Shown: positions 43,565 through 52,220 of the stretch, in pieces | Layout: the number at the start of each line of letters is the position of its first letter | Numbering within the stretch: position 1 is the stretch's first letter | Source: Marinobacter algicola DG893 | GTDB taxonomy: Bacteria > Pseudomonadota > Gammaproteobacteria > Pseudomonadales > Oleiphilaceae | Direction of reading: 5' to 3' | Assembly: GCF_000170835.1 (NCBI RefSeq) | Contig: NZ_ABCP01000008.1 | Span: 62,001-126,000 of the forward strand | Length of the DNA: 64,000 nucleotides | Program-made: the position numbers and the translations under genes | The notes under the pieces: generated by a model | Told to the model about the DNA's origin: nothing | What the model saw: only the letters and a program-made list of their open reading frames with translations | The model's database searches: none

Positions 43565-44716
43565 TTAAGCCTTACCTAATACCGACCTGGCGATGATTTC
43601 TTTCATGACTTCAGACGTGCCGCCGTAAATTCTCTGCACCCTGGCATCGATAAATGCTCGCGAAATCGGGTACTCGCTGGTGTAACCGTAACCGCCAAAC
43701 AGCTGCAAACACCCGTCGGCCACCCGGCACTGCATTTCCGTGGCGCTGTACTTGGCCATGGAAGCTGTGGGCGCGTCGAGTTCGCCTTTTTCATACAGCG
43801 CGATGCATTCGTCGACGAAGGCGCGGTTGACCCGGCAGTCGGTTTCCATGCGAGCGATTTCAAAACGGGTGTTTTGGAGTTGGGCCAGTTTCTGGCCGAA
43901 CAGTTCCCGTTCCTGGGCGTAGTTGATGGTCAGGTCCAGGGCGCCGCGTGCGGCGGCAACGCCCAATGCGCCGATGACGAGGCGCTCACGGGGGAGTTCT
44001 CGCATCAGGTACATGAAGCCCTGGCCTTCCTCACCCAGCAGTGCCGAAGCGGGAATGCGCATGTCGGAGAAGAAGAGTTCCGAGGTGTCGCCGGAGTGCT
44101 GGCCGATTTTGTCGAGGTTGCGGCCTTTGCTGTAGCCGGGCAACGAAGTGTCGACCAGGAACAGGCTGATGCCACGGGCGCCGGCCTTGGGGTCGGTTTT
44201 GGCGGCGACGATGACCATGTCGGCGTGCTGGCCGTTGGTGATGAAGGTCTTCGAGCCGTTGAGAATGTAGTCATCGCCGTCTTTGACGGCACTGGTGCGG
44301 ATGGCCTGGAGGTCGCTGCCAGCGCCGGGTTCGGTCATGGCGATGGCGCCGACGGCTTCGCCGGAGACCATTTTGGGCAGCCAGTATTGGCGCTGTTCTT
44401 CGTTGCCGATGTGGCTGAGGTACGGGGCGACGATGTCGGAGTGCACCATGACATTGGTGGACAGGGCGCCAAAGCCCATGCGGGCCATTTCTTCGCCCAC
44501 GACAACAGAGTACTGGAAGGGGGCGCCGCAGCCGCCCCAGTCTTCGGGTACGTCGACGCACAGCATGCCGGCGTTGCCCAGGGTGTCCCAGAGTTCCCGG
44601 GGCACGATGCCGGAGTGTTCCCACGCTTCGTAGTGGGGTGTTACTTCGGTTTCCAGGGCCTTGATGACGGACTCCCGGAACATGTCGAGTTCTTCTTGAT
44701 CAACAGCGCTGGTCAT
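43565..44716 (-). CDS. Acyl-CoA dehydrogenase (IVD/LCAD-like catalytic base)
   Basis: 383 residues, FAD-dependent flavoenzyme that makes the 2,3-double bond of acyl-CoA. Standard parts are AIAMTEPGAGSDLQ (near 125), SKTFITNG (near 155) and LFGGYGYTSEYPISRAFIDARV near the C-terminus. The position of the MCAD catalytic Glu reads YGGTSE, so that base is absent. Glu244 in RERLVIGALG matches the helix-G Glu of isovaleryl- and long-chain-acyl-CoA dehydrogenases. A branched or longer acyl chain is therefore plausible. It lies in the same leftward set as the thiolase. Confidence 0.92.
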   Translation of the reverse strand: MTSAVDQEELDMFRESVIKALETEVTPHYEAWEHSGIVPRELWDTLGNAGMLCVDVPEDWGGCGAPFQYSVVVGEEMARMGFGALSTNVMVHSDIVAPYLSHIGNEEQRQYWLPKMVSGEAVGAIAMTEPGAGSDLQAIRTSAVKDGDDYILNGSKTFITNGQHADMVIVAAKTDPKAGARGISLFLVDTSLPGYSKGRNLDKIGQHSGDTSELFFSDMRIPASALLGEEGQGFMYLMRELPRERLVIGALGVAAARGALDLTINYAQERELFGQKLAQLQNTRFEIARMETDCRVNRAFVDECIALYEKGELDAPTASMAKYSATEMQCRVADGCLQLFGGYGYTSEYPISRAFIDARVQRIYGGTSEVMKEIIARSVLGKA

Positions 44717-44818
44717 GGGTATCTCCCGTCGGTGAATCGTGTGGCCTTGTTTGGGTAATCATCAGTCTGTCGCAGTCGCGGTCTTAGCGCCATGACATAA
44801 CCGGGCAGGAAATTTGAT

Positions 44819-44860
44819 AAAAAATGACACCCCGGGACGGCATTGTGGGCTGCCCCGAGG
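44819..44860 (-). terminator. Terminator after the medium-chain acyl-CoA ligase gene
   Basis: On the minus strand CCTCGGG and CCCGGGG pair over seven positions (one G-T pair) around a 17-base loop, followed by TGTCA and six T. It lies 19 bases after the ligase stop at 44879. Confidence 0.6.
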
Positions 44861-44878
44861 TTTATATATCACTCGCGG

Positions 44879-46507
44879 TCAGAGCTTTTTGGCGTCGTCC
44901 CGCAGCACGAACTTCTGGATCTTGCCGGTGGACGTTTTCGGCAGTTCGCTGAACACGATCGTCTTGGGTACTTTGAATTTCGCCATCCGCTCCCGGCAGA
45001 AGGCGATGATATCGTCCTCGCTGACCTCCCCTGCTTCCGGCTTGAGCGTTACGAAGGCGCAGGGTGTTTCGCCCCACTTTTCGTCCGGCCTTGCCACCAC
45101 AGCGGCTTCGAGGATATCGGGATGGCGGTAGAGCACATCCTCCACTTCGATGGTCGAGATGTTCTCGCCACCGGAAATGATGATGTCTTTCAGGCGATCC
45201 TTGATCTCCGCATACCCATCGGCGTGCCAGACGGCCAGGTCGCCGGTGTGGAACCAGCCGCCGCGGAAAGCTTCCTCGGTGGCTTTGGGGTTTTTCAGGT
45301 AACCCTTCATCACCGTGTTGCCGCGCAGGAAAATCTCGCCGATGGTGTTGCCGTCTTTCGGCACCGCTTCCATGGTTTCCGGATCACCTACCATCATGCC
45401 AGCCAGGGTATGGTAGCGAACGCCCTGCCGTGCCTTGATGCGGGCCCGGTCTTCCACCGGCAGGTCATCCCATTCGGATTTCCACGCACACACCGTGACC
45501 GGCCCGTACACCTCGGTAAGTCCGTAAACGTGGGTCACGCGAAAGCCCATGTTTTCGATGGCTTCGATGACTTTTGCCGGGGGTGCCGCACCTGCGGTCA
45601 TTGCCTGAACGGTGTGGCTGAAGCTGGACTTTGCCGCTTCTGAAGCGCCCAGCAAGGTGTTCAATACGATGGGCGCCCCGCACATGTGGCTGACTTTGTG
45701 TTCGCTGATCAGCTGCAGGATCTTCTCTGGCTCCACCTTACGCAGGCACACGTGGGTGCCGGCAAAGGCGGTGATGGTCCAGGGGAAACACCAGCCGTTG
45801 CAGTGGAACATCGGCAGCGTCCACAGGTACACCGGATGCATGCCCATGGACCACACCGCCTGGTTGCCCATGGCGTTTTCGTAGGCACCGCGATGATGGT
45901 ACACCACGCCTTTCGGGTTACCGGTGGTGCCGGAGGTATAGCACAGCGAAATCGCATCCCATTCGTCCGCCGGCATTTGCCAGTCGAAGGCCGGGTCGCC
46001 GCTGGCTACGAAAGCGTCGTAATCCAGATCGCTCACCTGGGTTCCGGCACCGCTGAATTCGGGGTCGTTGACATCAATCACCTGCGGCGGGTTGTCGAGC
46101 ATGCCAACGGCTTCGTTGATGACGTCGCCAAACTCCCGGTCGGCAATCAGAACTTTCGCCTCGCCGTGCTCCAGCATGAAGGCAATGGCCTTGGCATCCA
46201 GGCGGGTATTCAGGGCGTTGAGTACTGCCCCCAACATGGGGATGCCGAAATGACATTCCAGCATGGGCGGAATGTTTGGCAGCATCGCCGCCACGGTGTC
46301 GCCCTTGCCGACACCTCTGTCAGCCAGCGCGGACGCCAGGCGGCGACAACGCTCGTAGGTCTGCTGCCAGTTGCGGCGTGTAGCACCGTGAATCACCGCC
46401 GGGTATTCCGGGTACACGCTGGCCGTGCGGGCCAGGAAATCCAGCGGTGTCAGTGTCGCGTTATTGGCGTCGGTCGGCTCTAATCCCTTGTCGAAGATGG
46501 AGTTCAT
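44879..46507 (-). CDS. Acyl-CoA synthetase (AlkK-like, AMP-forming)
   Basis: 542 residues, typical of medium-chain acyl-CoA ligases such as AlkK. The AMP motif SLCYTSGTTGNPKGV is near residue 180, HVYGLTEVYGPVTV near 325, and GWFHTGDLAVWHADGYAEIKDRLKDIIISGGENIS near 410-445, given here by GWFHTGD and ISGGENIS. The C-terminal Lys in SELPKTSTGKIQKF is the acylation residue. It lies directly after algC on the same strand, 54 bases apart, and is closed by a terminator. A 7-bp hairpin with an AATAACAA motif precedes its AGGAG site. Confidence 0.9.
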   Translation of the reverse strand: MNSIFDKGLEPTDANNATLTPLDFLARTASVYPEYPAVIHGATRRNWQQTYERCRRLASALADRGVGKGDTVAAMLPNIPPMLECHFGIPMLGAVLNALNTRLDAKAIAFMLEHGEAKVLIADREFGDVINEAVGMLDNPPQVIDVNDPEFSGAGTQVSDLDYDAFVASGDPAFDWQMPADEWDAISLCYTSGTTGNPKGVVYHHRGAYENAMGNQAVWSMGMHPVYLWTLPMFHCNGWCFPWTITAFAGTHVCLRKVEPEKILQLISEHKVSHMCGAPIVLNTLLGASEAAKSSFSHTVQAMTAGAAPPAKVIEAIENMGFRVTHVYGLTEVYGPVTVCAWKSEWDDLPVEDRARIKARQGVRYHTLAGMMVGDPETMEAVPKDGNTIGEIFLRGNTVMKGYLKNPKATEEAFRGGWFHTGDLAVWHADGYAEIKDRLKDIIISGGENISTIEVEDVLYRHPDILEAAVVARPDEKWGETPCAFVTLKPEAGEVSEDDIIAFCRERMAKFKVPKTIVFSELPKTSTGKIQKFVLRDDAKKL

Positions 46508-46519
46508 ACGGGTCTCCTG

Positions 46520-46538
46520 GTGTTGTTATTCAACACCT
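46520..46538 (-). promoter_or_regulatory. Leader hairpin with AAnAAnAA motif before the acyl-CoA ligase
   Basis: On the minus strand GGTGTTG-AATAA-CAACACC is a perfect 7-bp stem with a 5-base loop, immediately before the AGGAG ribosome-binding site. AATAACAA (46531-46524) runs from the loop into the 3' arm. A TATAGT box lies at 46546-46541. Confidence 0.4.
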
Positions 46539-46561
46539 GACTATAGGGCACGGCCGACGTT

Positions 46562-47947
46562 TCAGCTAACCCCCGTAGCCGTTCGACGGGTATCCGGCTG
46601 ATCCAGCCGCGCCATTTCCTCCAGCAGCTCCGAGGTCTTTTGCTTCATCAGCGCAATGTCCCCCCGGGACTCTACATTCAGCCGCACCAGCGGCTCGGTG
46701 TTCGACATTCGGAGATTGAAACGCCAGCGTTCAAATTCCACGCTCAGACCATCAACGTGCCGGACGGATACCGCATCGGCACCATAGATTTCCTCGATCA
46801 CCGCAAGCAACCGGGCCGGATCGTCCACCGTACGGTTGATCTCTCCGCTTGCGGGGAATGCCTCAATGCGGGCATCGATCAGCGACGATAGCGGCTGCCC
46901 TATCTGGCACAGACGTTCGGCCACCAGAAGCCAGGGAATCATGCCGCTGTCGCAGTAGGCGAAGTCGCGGAAATAGTGGTGGGCGCTCATTTCACCCCCA
47001 TACAGGGCATCTTCCTCGCGCATCCGTTGTTTGATAAACGCGTGTCCGGTTTTGCTTTCGATGGGCGTTCCGCCAGCCTCTCGGACCAGCTCCTGGGTAT
47101 TCCAGGTCAGCCGCGGGTCGTGAATGATCTTGCCGCCATCCACCTTCTGCAGAAACTGGTCCGCCAACAGGCCCACGATGTAATAGCCTTCGATAAACCG
47201 GCCGTTTTCGTCGAAGAAGAAACAACGGTCGTAGTCGCCGTCCCAGGCGATACCCATATCAGCCCCCTCGCGCAGAACCGCCTCAGCGGTGACCGCCCGG
47301 TTTTCCTCGAGCAGAGGATTGGGAACCCCGTTCGGGAAATGCCCATCTGGGTCGTGATGCAGCCTTACGAAATCAAAGGGCAGCCACCGTGATAACGCGT
47401 CGATAACCGGCCCCGCACCGCCGTTGCCCGCATTAACCACCACTTTCAATGGGTTGATTTTAGTGCCGTCGATGTACCCCAACAAATGATGGATATAGTC
47501 GGCCTCCACTGACAGGCTTTCCAGGCGCCCCGGAACGGCGGCATCCATAAACGGCTGGGATACCCTGTCGCGGATGGCATTCAGGCCGTTATCCGAGCTG
47601 ATGGGGCGCGATTCGCGGCCGACCAGCTTCATGCCATTGTGATCCTTGGGGTTGTGGCTGGCCGTCACCATGATGCCGCCATCCATGCTGTAATGGCTGG
47701 TGGCAAAATAGACCTGCTCGGTACCGCAAAGACCGATGTCATAGACATCCGCCCCTGCTGCTTTGAGCCCGATGGTCAATGCTGCTGCAATCTCCGGGCT
47801 CGATAGCCGGATGTCATACCCCACCACAACCCTGCGGGCACTCGTCAGCTCCACATACGCACGCCCGATACGCTCTGCCAGTTCGGGATTCAACTGGTCG
47901 GGAACCCGACCGCGCAGGTCATAAGCCTTAAAACAGGACACGTCCAT
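46562..47947 (-). CDS. algC: Phosphomannomutase/phosphoglucomutase AlgC
   Basis: 461 residues, equal to Pseudomonas AlgC (463). It converts mannose-6-phosphate to mannose-1-phosphate for alginate and glucose phosphates for LPS. The phosphoserine is Ser97 in TASHNPKDHNG, the metal loop is AWDGDYDRCFF near residue 240, the sugar-binding loop is GGEMSAHHYF near 320, and the phosphate loop is MSNTEPLVRLNV near 425. In P. aeruginosa algC is not in the alginate operon; here it is the last gene of the cluster. A strong 13-bp hairpin separates it from algA. Confidence 0.93.
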   Translation of the reverse strand: MDVSCFKAYDLRGRVPDQLNPELAERIGRAYVELTSARRVVVGYDIRLSSPEIAAALTIGLKAAGADVYDIGLCGTEQVYFATSHYSMDGGIMVTASHNPKDHNGMKLVGRESRPISSDNGLNAIRDRVSQPFMDAAVPGRLESLSVEADYIHHLLGYIDGTKINPLKVVVNAGNGGAGPVIDALSRWLPFDFVRLHHDPDGHFPNGVPNPLLEENRAVTAEAVLREGADMGIAWDGDYDRCFFFDENGRFIEGYYIVGLLADQFLQKVDGGKIIHDPRLTWNTQELVREAGGTPIESKTGHAFIKQRMREEDALYGGEMSAHHYFRDFAYCDSGMIPWLLVAERLCQIGQPLSSLIDARIEAFPASGEINRTVDDPARLLAVIEEIYGADAVSVRHVDGLSVEFERWRFNLRMSNTEPLVRLNVESRGDIALMKQKTSELLEEMARLDQPDTRRTATGVS

Positions 47948-47979
47948 AGCTGTTTCTCCGTCAAACCTTCGATCAATGG

Positions 47980-48026
47980 CGCGGCCCGCTCTTTACAGCT
48001 CCGGCGGTTATGCAGAGCGGGCCGCG
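47980..48026. repeat. 13-bp perfect hairpin between algA and algC
   Basis: CGCGGCCCGCTCT (47980-47992) and AGAGCGGGCCGCG (48014-48026) are exact complements with a 21-base loop. No T run follows on the minus strand, so it is more likely a processing or stabilising stem or a Rho-linked partial stop than an intrinsic terminator. Confidence 0.6.
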
Positions 48027-48032
48027 TTGGCC

Positions 48033-49496
48033 CTACACTTTTTCCGACATCACCGGAATCTGCTCTTCCTCCACGTCCGGGGTGGGCGCGGCGCGACCGT
48101 AGCGGTCGTCCAGGCGTTCAATGTCATCCTCCCCCAGGTAAGCGCCTGACTGGACTTCAATCAGTTCGAGAGGAATGCACCCGGGGTTGAACAACCGGTG
48201 CACCGCGCCAATGGGGATGTAGGTCGATTCGTTTTCCGAGAGCAGGAACGTTTCCTCGTTACGGGTCACTTCGGCCGTACCCTTTACGATGATCCAGTGC
48301 TCAGCCCGGTGATGGTGCTTCTGCAGCGACAGCTTCTCGCCCGGCTTGACGCTTATGCGTTTCACCTGAAAACGGTTGCCCATATCGATGCTGTCGTAGC
48401 TGCCCCAGGGGCGATACACCTGCCGATGCGTGCGGGTTTCCGAGCGTTGGTCCGCGTTCAGCCGCTTCACCAGTTTCTTGACGTCCTGCACCTTGTCCTT
48501 GTGGGCAACCATCAACGCATCCTTGGTGTCGACCACCACCAGGTCTTTCACGCCCAACATGGCCACCAGCTTGTCCGAGGTGTGCACCAGGCAGTTATCG
48601 CTGTCTTCCAGGCAGGCGTCGCCCAGGATGGCATTGGCGTTCTCATCCTTGTCGGTCACATCCCAGATCGTGGACCAGGAGCCAACGTCGCTCCAGCCGG
48701 CATCCATGGGCACCAACAGGGCTTTGGACGTTTTCTCCATCACCGCGTAGTCAATGGAATCGTCCGGGCAGTGCTCGAATATCTCCGAGGGAATACGGGT
48801 AAAGTCCATGTCGCGTTCGAGGCTTCGGGCAGCCAGAAGACAGGTGTCGTAAATGTCCGGGCTGTGTTTTTTCAGTTCCGCCAGATAGCTGTCGGCGCGG
48901 AACATGAACATCCCGCTGTTCCAGTAGTAGCCACCGGCAGACAACAGCGCGGCGGCTTTTTCCGCGTCCGGTTTCTCGATAAAGCGGGACACCGGCCTGG
49001 CAGCGCCGGGCGCTTCTCCGGACTGGCCGGCCGCGATATAGCCGTAGCCGGTTTCCGGCCGGGTTGGTGTAATACCAAACAGCACCAATCCTCCGGATCT
49101 GGCGGCTTCCTGCCCTTGGGCAACGGCTCGCTGGAATGCCTCGACATTTTCTATGGCATGATCCGCGGGCAACACCAGCATGATGGCTTTGGGATCTTTC
49201 CTGGCGACTTCGATCGCGGCCATCGCGACCGCCGGGGCGGTGTTGCGGCCAAACGGCTCCAGCAGGATCGACAACGGTTGGCGGCCTATGGCCTCCAACT
49301 GCTCTTTGACAATAAAACGGTGCTCATCGTTGGCCACCACAACCGGCGACTCGGTGTCGTCAACCGGTAACCGGCACAGAGTTTCCTGCAGCATACTTTG
49401 CTCTCCCACCAATGGGAGGAACTGCTTGGGATAGGCCTGGCGCGAGAGCGGCCAAAGCCGTGAACCGTTACCACCTGAGAGTATGACTGGAATCAT
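48033..49496 (-). CDS. algA: Mannose-6-P isomerase / GDP-mannose pyrophosphorylase AlgA
   Basis: Bifunctional enzyme, 487 residues (P. aeruginosa AlgA has 481). It makes the first and third steps to GDP-mannose. The N-terminal pyrophosphorylase opens with SGGNGSRLWPLSRQAYPKQFL, shown here by GGNGSRLWPLSR and YPKQFL. FIEKPD near residue 170 is the sugar-phosphate site. The C-terminal cupin isomerase has the zinc motif QKHHHRAEHWIIV near residue 395. GGAG lies eight bases before ATG 49496. It follows algL by 81 bases. Confidence 0.94.
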   Translation of the reverse strand: MIPVILSGGNGSRLWPLSRQAYPKQFLPLVGEQSMLQETLCRLPVDDTESPVVVANDEHRFIVKEQLEAIGRQPLSILLEPFGRNTAPAVAMAAIEVARKDPKAIMLVLPADHAIENVEAFQRAVAQGQEAARSGGLVLFGITPTRPETGYGYIAAGQSGEAPGAARPVSRFIEKPDAEKAAALLSAGGYYWNSGMFMFRADSYLAELKKHSPDIYDTCLLAARSLERDMDFTRIPSEIFEHCPDDSIDYAVMEKTSKALLVPMDAGWSDVGSWSTIWDVTDKDENANAILGDACLEDSDNCLVHTSDKLVAMLGVKDLVVVDTKDALMVAHKDKVQDVKKLVKRLNADQRSETRTHRQVYRPWGSYDSIDMGNRFQVKRISVKPGEKLSLQKHHHRAEHWIIVKGTAEVTRNEETFLLSENESTYIPIGAVHRLFNPGCIPLELIEVQSGAYLGEDDIERLDDRYGRAAPTPDVEEEQIPVMSEKV

Positions 49497-49577
49497 CGTT
49501 CTGCTCCTTTGCTCTACAAAGACGTACCACAGGGACGTCCGTTGGCGTGTTGATCAGGACCCTTGAACCAGGGCCCG

Positions 49578-50762
49578 TTAGAACCGTTTACTTAGGGTGA
49601 TGTTGCTGGGTGGATCCGGCTGCGCGCCCTCGGGCCACAGCGGGTTAATGCCGTACAGATAGGAAATATCGCCACCCAGACGGGTGGATTTCATCGGCCG
49701 AAGTTCGTCCAGAAAGGCGGGCATTCCCTCAACCGGGCCCCAGGCCGCCTGCCAGGGTTCCATCCAGGCCAGGGACCAGGCTTTATAAAGCCCGTCGACA
49801 ATCTGCTCGTCTCCGGTGATGTCTTCAATTCGTTCCGGATCATCCAGCCCCGCGACGACATTTCCGGCCATCTTCGTAAATTGGTCCTGGTAACGCTCGT
49901 AAACAGAGTTGCCATTGACCTCGGCAAACAGCGCGATCATGGTCAGGGGCTGCATGGCGTAGTTCATATATTCCAAGGCCCGAGTTTCCCGGCTGAGTTC
50001 CTTGGGCAGGTAACCGTCCTCATTGATCTGCCCCATGGCTTCATCGAACTTGGCCAGCGACCAGTTCCAGTCGTCGCAGTCCTGGGTTGCCACCGATGCC
50101 GACATCACGGCCCAGGCCGCCCAGTAGTCATGGTTGTTGACCTTCTTGGCTTTTCGATCCGTGTAGTAATCGCGGACCCCATCGCTCAAGCGCAGAAACC
50201 AGTCCTCAATTCGGCGCGCCCGCTCCAGGTCCATGGCGGCCTCCGGCGCCGACGTCCACATCCTGAGATAGGCGTTCGCAGCGGCTGCCAGTGCCCATTT
50301 GCGTACCGCCTGACCGACGTGGTTGACGTCCTCCGTCAACAGGGCCTCCGATGACGCCCATGCGTCGAGGTTGTCCAGCACGCAATCCAGCGCTGCAGGA
50401 CCATCGCCATCAACCTGGTAGTCATCGGCGGCAGCGATAACAGCCTTCTCGAAATCACGCACGTTGCTGGTGGCCTTTTTGTACTCCTCATAGGCCTGCT
50501 TGTTCAGATTGTTGCGAGCGCTGTCACTGCCCTTGTACTTGCTGGTCAGCGACAGCGAGCCGACGTGCGGCTCAACCCGCTCGCAGTCGTAGTCGCCGCC
50601 ATCCTGTTCTTGCGGCGTCTGGTAATAACCCACCGGGGCTCGCAGTTCTCCGTTCAGGCACTGCCCGGCGTGCACGCTGCTTACACCAAAGACGGCAGTG
50701 ATCGCCGCAGACAGCAGCACCCGGCCCCATTGCCGATGTTCAGAGCGTTGTTGGATTCGCAT
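49578..50762 (-). CDS. algL: Alginate lyase AlgL
   Basis: Periplasmic poly(mannuronate) lyase, 394 residues with a signal peptide of about 32 residues. It degrades alginate that escapes into the periplasm and limits chain length. The catalytic motif NNHDYW (Asn210, His211) corresponds to NNHSYW of Pseudomonas, and the Tyr-containing ALEYMNYAM lies near residue 265. ATG 50762 has GAGAGG six bases upstream and is preferred to one two codons earlier. A hairpin (49557-49576, one mismatch) directly follows the stop. In P. aeruginosa AlgL follows AlgX as it does here. Confidence 0.93.
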   Translation of the reverse strand: MRIQQRSEHRQWGRVLLSAAITAVFGVSSVHAGQCLNGELRAPVGYYQTPQEQDGGDYDCERVEPHVGSLSLTSKYKGSDSARNNLNKQAYEEYKKATSNVRDFEKAVIAAADDYQVDGDGPAALDCVLDNLDAWASSEALLTEDVNHVGQAVRKWALAAAANAYLRMWTSAPEAAMDLERARRIEDWFLRLSDGVRDYYTDRKAKKVNNHDYWAAWAVMSASVATQDCDDWNWSLAKFDEAMGQINEDGYLPKELSRETRALEYMNYAMQPLTMIALFAEVNGNSVYERYQDQFTKMAGNVVAGLDDPERIEDITGDEQIVDGLYKAWSLAWMEPWQAAWGPVEGMPAFLDELRPMKSTRLGGDISYLYGINPLWPEGAQPDPPSNITLSKRF

Positions 50763-50795
50763 AACCATCCTCTCTATGCGTTGGATGAATGTGCG

Positions 50796-52220
50796 TCAGA
50801 TGTCCTGACGGCGACAGATTTTCGTGGTTACCGTTAAGCCTTCCGAGACCTGCTCCGGTTTCAGCGCGAGGTCCAGCGACATGAACATCTCATCGTTCCA
50901 GTTCGGCCCTTCGGGGAGCTCGAAGACAAACCGGCCAGGTGTTTCAACCCGGTCGCCGTACTCCATATCCACGCGGTCCTTGCGCCCGAACACGTACCAG
51001 ATGAAGGCATCGACCTCTTTCACCCCCGGGTCACTGAACTGCAGGTCAACAACGTATTCGTTGCTGGGCATTTCGATGAACTGCCCACCGCCGTTGTAGA
51101 GCACTTCGGTGGTGCCGGCCTTGACCGGCGTGGTTTTCTGAAGCACCGGCTCCTGGCTCTCACAGGCACCACTGATCATCGGCGTGACCTGCCGATAGAA
51201 CTCGGCACTGTCGAGATTGTGATAACCCGGCACTTCCCAGATCATGATCTTGGGTGGCGACTCCCGGAAGTTGTCGGAAAGCAGGTACTCGTACATGGAG
51301 CCGTCATAGCTGCCGCCAGCAACCGCCACGTTGAGCACCTCGACACCCAGAAACTCCTGCAGCGCCCCGACGAAGTTGTAGTCCTGGGCGCCCTTACTGT
51401 TACTGGTGCCCACCAGGGTAATGGGCGGCAATTCCTGGTCGCCAAACAGGGCGCTGGCTTCAGCGGATTGGCCGGTACCGGACGATTCGGTGCGGAACTC
51501 GTCGACGTACTGCGAGCCGTATTCGAAGCCGCAGATCCGTTTAACCGCGTCCTGAAGCGACCCGTCTTTTCGGATCAACCCGGACCGACGAGTCACGAAT
51601 TCCTGCTGCGCCAGCGACTGATAGGCCGGCATATCCTTGATTCGCTCCGCCACGATTTTCGCGGTCCGCCGGGCACCATAGGGTGTCCAGTGGTGATCCC
51701 GCTTGAAGAAGAAGGCGTCTTCACGGGATTCTTCGTCCAGAAGGGGCGTCAAGTCCGGAACCACCAGCCCTGCCTGACGAAAACGCATCAACGCGTCAGA
51801 GTAGTTTTTACGGGCCACGTTCCAACTGAACGGCACCGGTGATGTCGCCGGCAGGTGGTTGGGATGCACCAGGCCTTTCGTCGGCTGGAACACCATGACC
51901 AACTCGGTACCGGTGGTTTGCTTCAGGTGCCTGGCAAAGCGCTTCAGGTGTTTCAGGCCTTCCAGGTTCGGCCCGAACTGTTCAACCAGCTCCGCTTCCG
52001 AACGGAACAGCCAGCCGTCTTTGCCCTGTACCAGCATCTTGAAATTCTTCAGATAACCGGTGTCGTAGCTGGATGGGTACGCCGTGAGTGGGCACAGGTC
52101 GCAACAGCGTTCAATGTTGTATTCAGGCAGCTCGGCGGCGCTGGCCTTTACACCCGCGACACTGAGCAGCCCGAGCGCAACCAGCGCCCATAACCCACGG
52201 CCTCTGAACACCTGCTTCAT
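50796..52220 (-). CDS. algX: Alginate O-acetyltransferase / scaffold AlgX
   Basis: 474 residues, the same length as P. aeruginosa AlgX, with a signal peptide of about 29 residues. The SGNH-like N-terminal domain holds the triad Asp175 and His177 (KRDHHWTPYGA) and Ser273 (VGTSNSKG). A C-terminal carbohydrate-binding domain follows from about residue 350. It transfers acetyl groups to mannuronate and links polymerase to the secretion channel. The start overlaps the algF stop (ATGA), so it is translationally coupled to the acetylation genes. Confidence 0.94.
   Translation of the reverse strand: MKQVFRGRGLWALVALGLLSVAGVKASAAELPEYNIERCCDLCPLTAYPSSYDTGYLKNFKMLVQGKDGWLFRSEAELVEQFGPNLEGLKHLKRFARHLKQTTGTELVMVFQPTKGLVHPNHLPATSPVPFSWNVARKNYSDALMRFRQAGLVVPDLTPLLDEESREDAFFFKRDHHWTPYGARRTAKIVAERIKDMPAYQSLAQQEFVTRRSGLIRKDGSLQDAVKRICGFEYGSQYVDEFRTESSGTGQSAEASALFGDQELPPITLVGTSNSKGAQDYNFVGALQEFLGVEVLNVAVAGGSYDGSMYEYLLSDNFRESPPKIMIWEVPGYHNLDSAEFYRQVTPMISGACESQEPVLQKTTPVKAGTTEVLYNGGGQFIEMPSNEYVVDLQFSDPGVKEVDAFIWYVFGRKDRVDMEYGDRVETPGRFVFELPEGPNWNDEMFMSLDLALKPEQVSEGLTVTTKICRRQDI

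Noticed and set aside
42502..43596. 364-codon Gly/Val/Asp-rich plus-strand ORF opposite the thiolase
   Set aside because: Low-complexity mirror of a thiolase with intact catalytic Cys and His.
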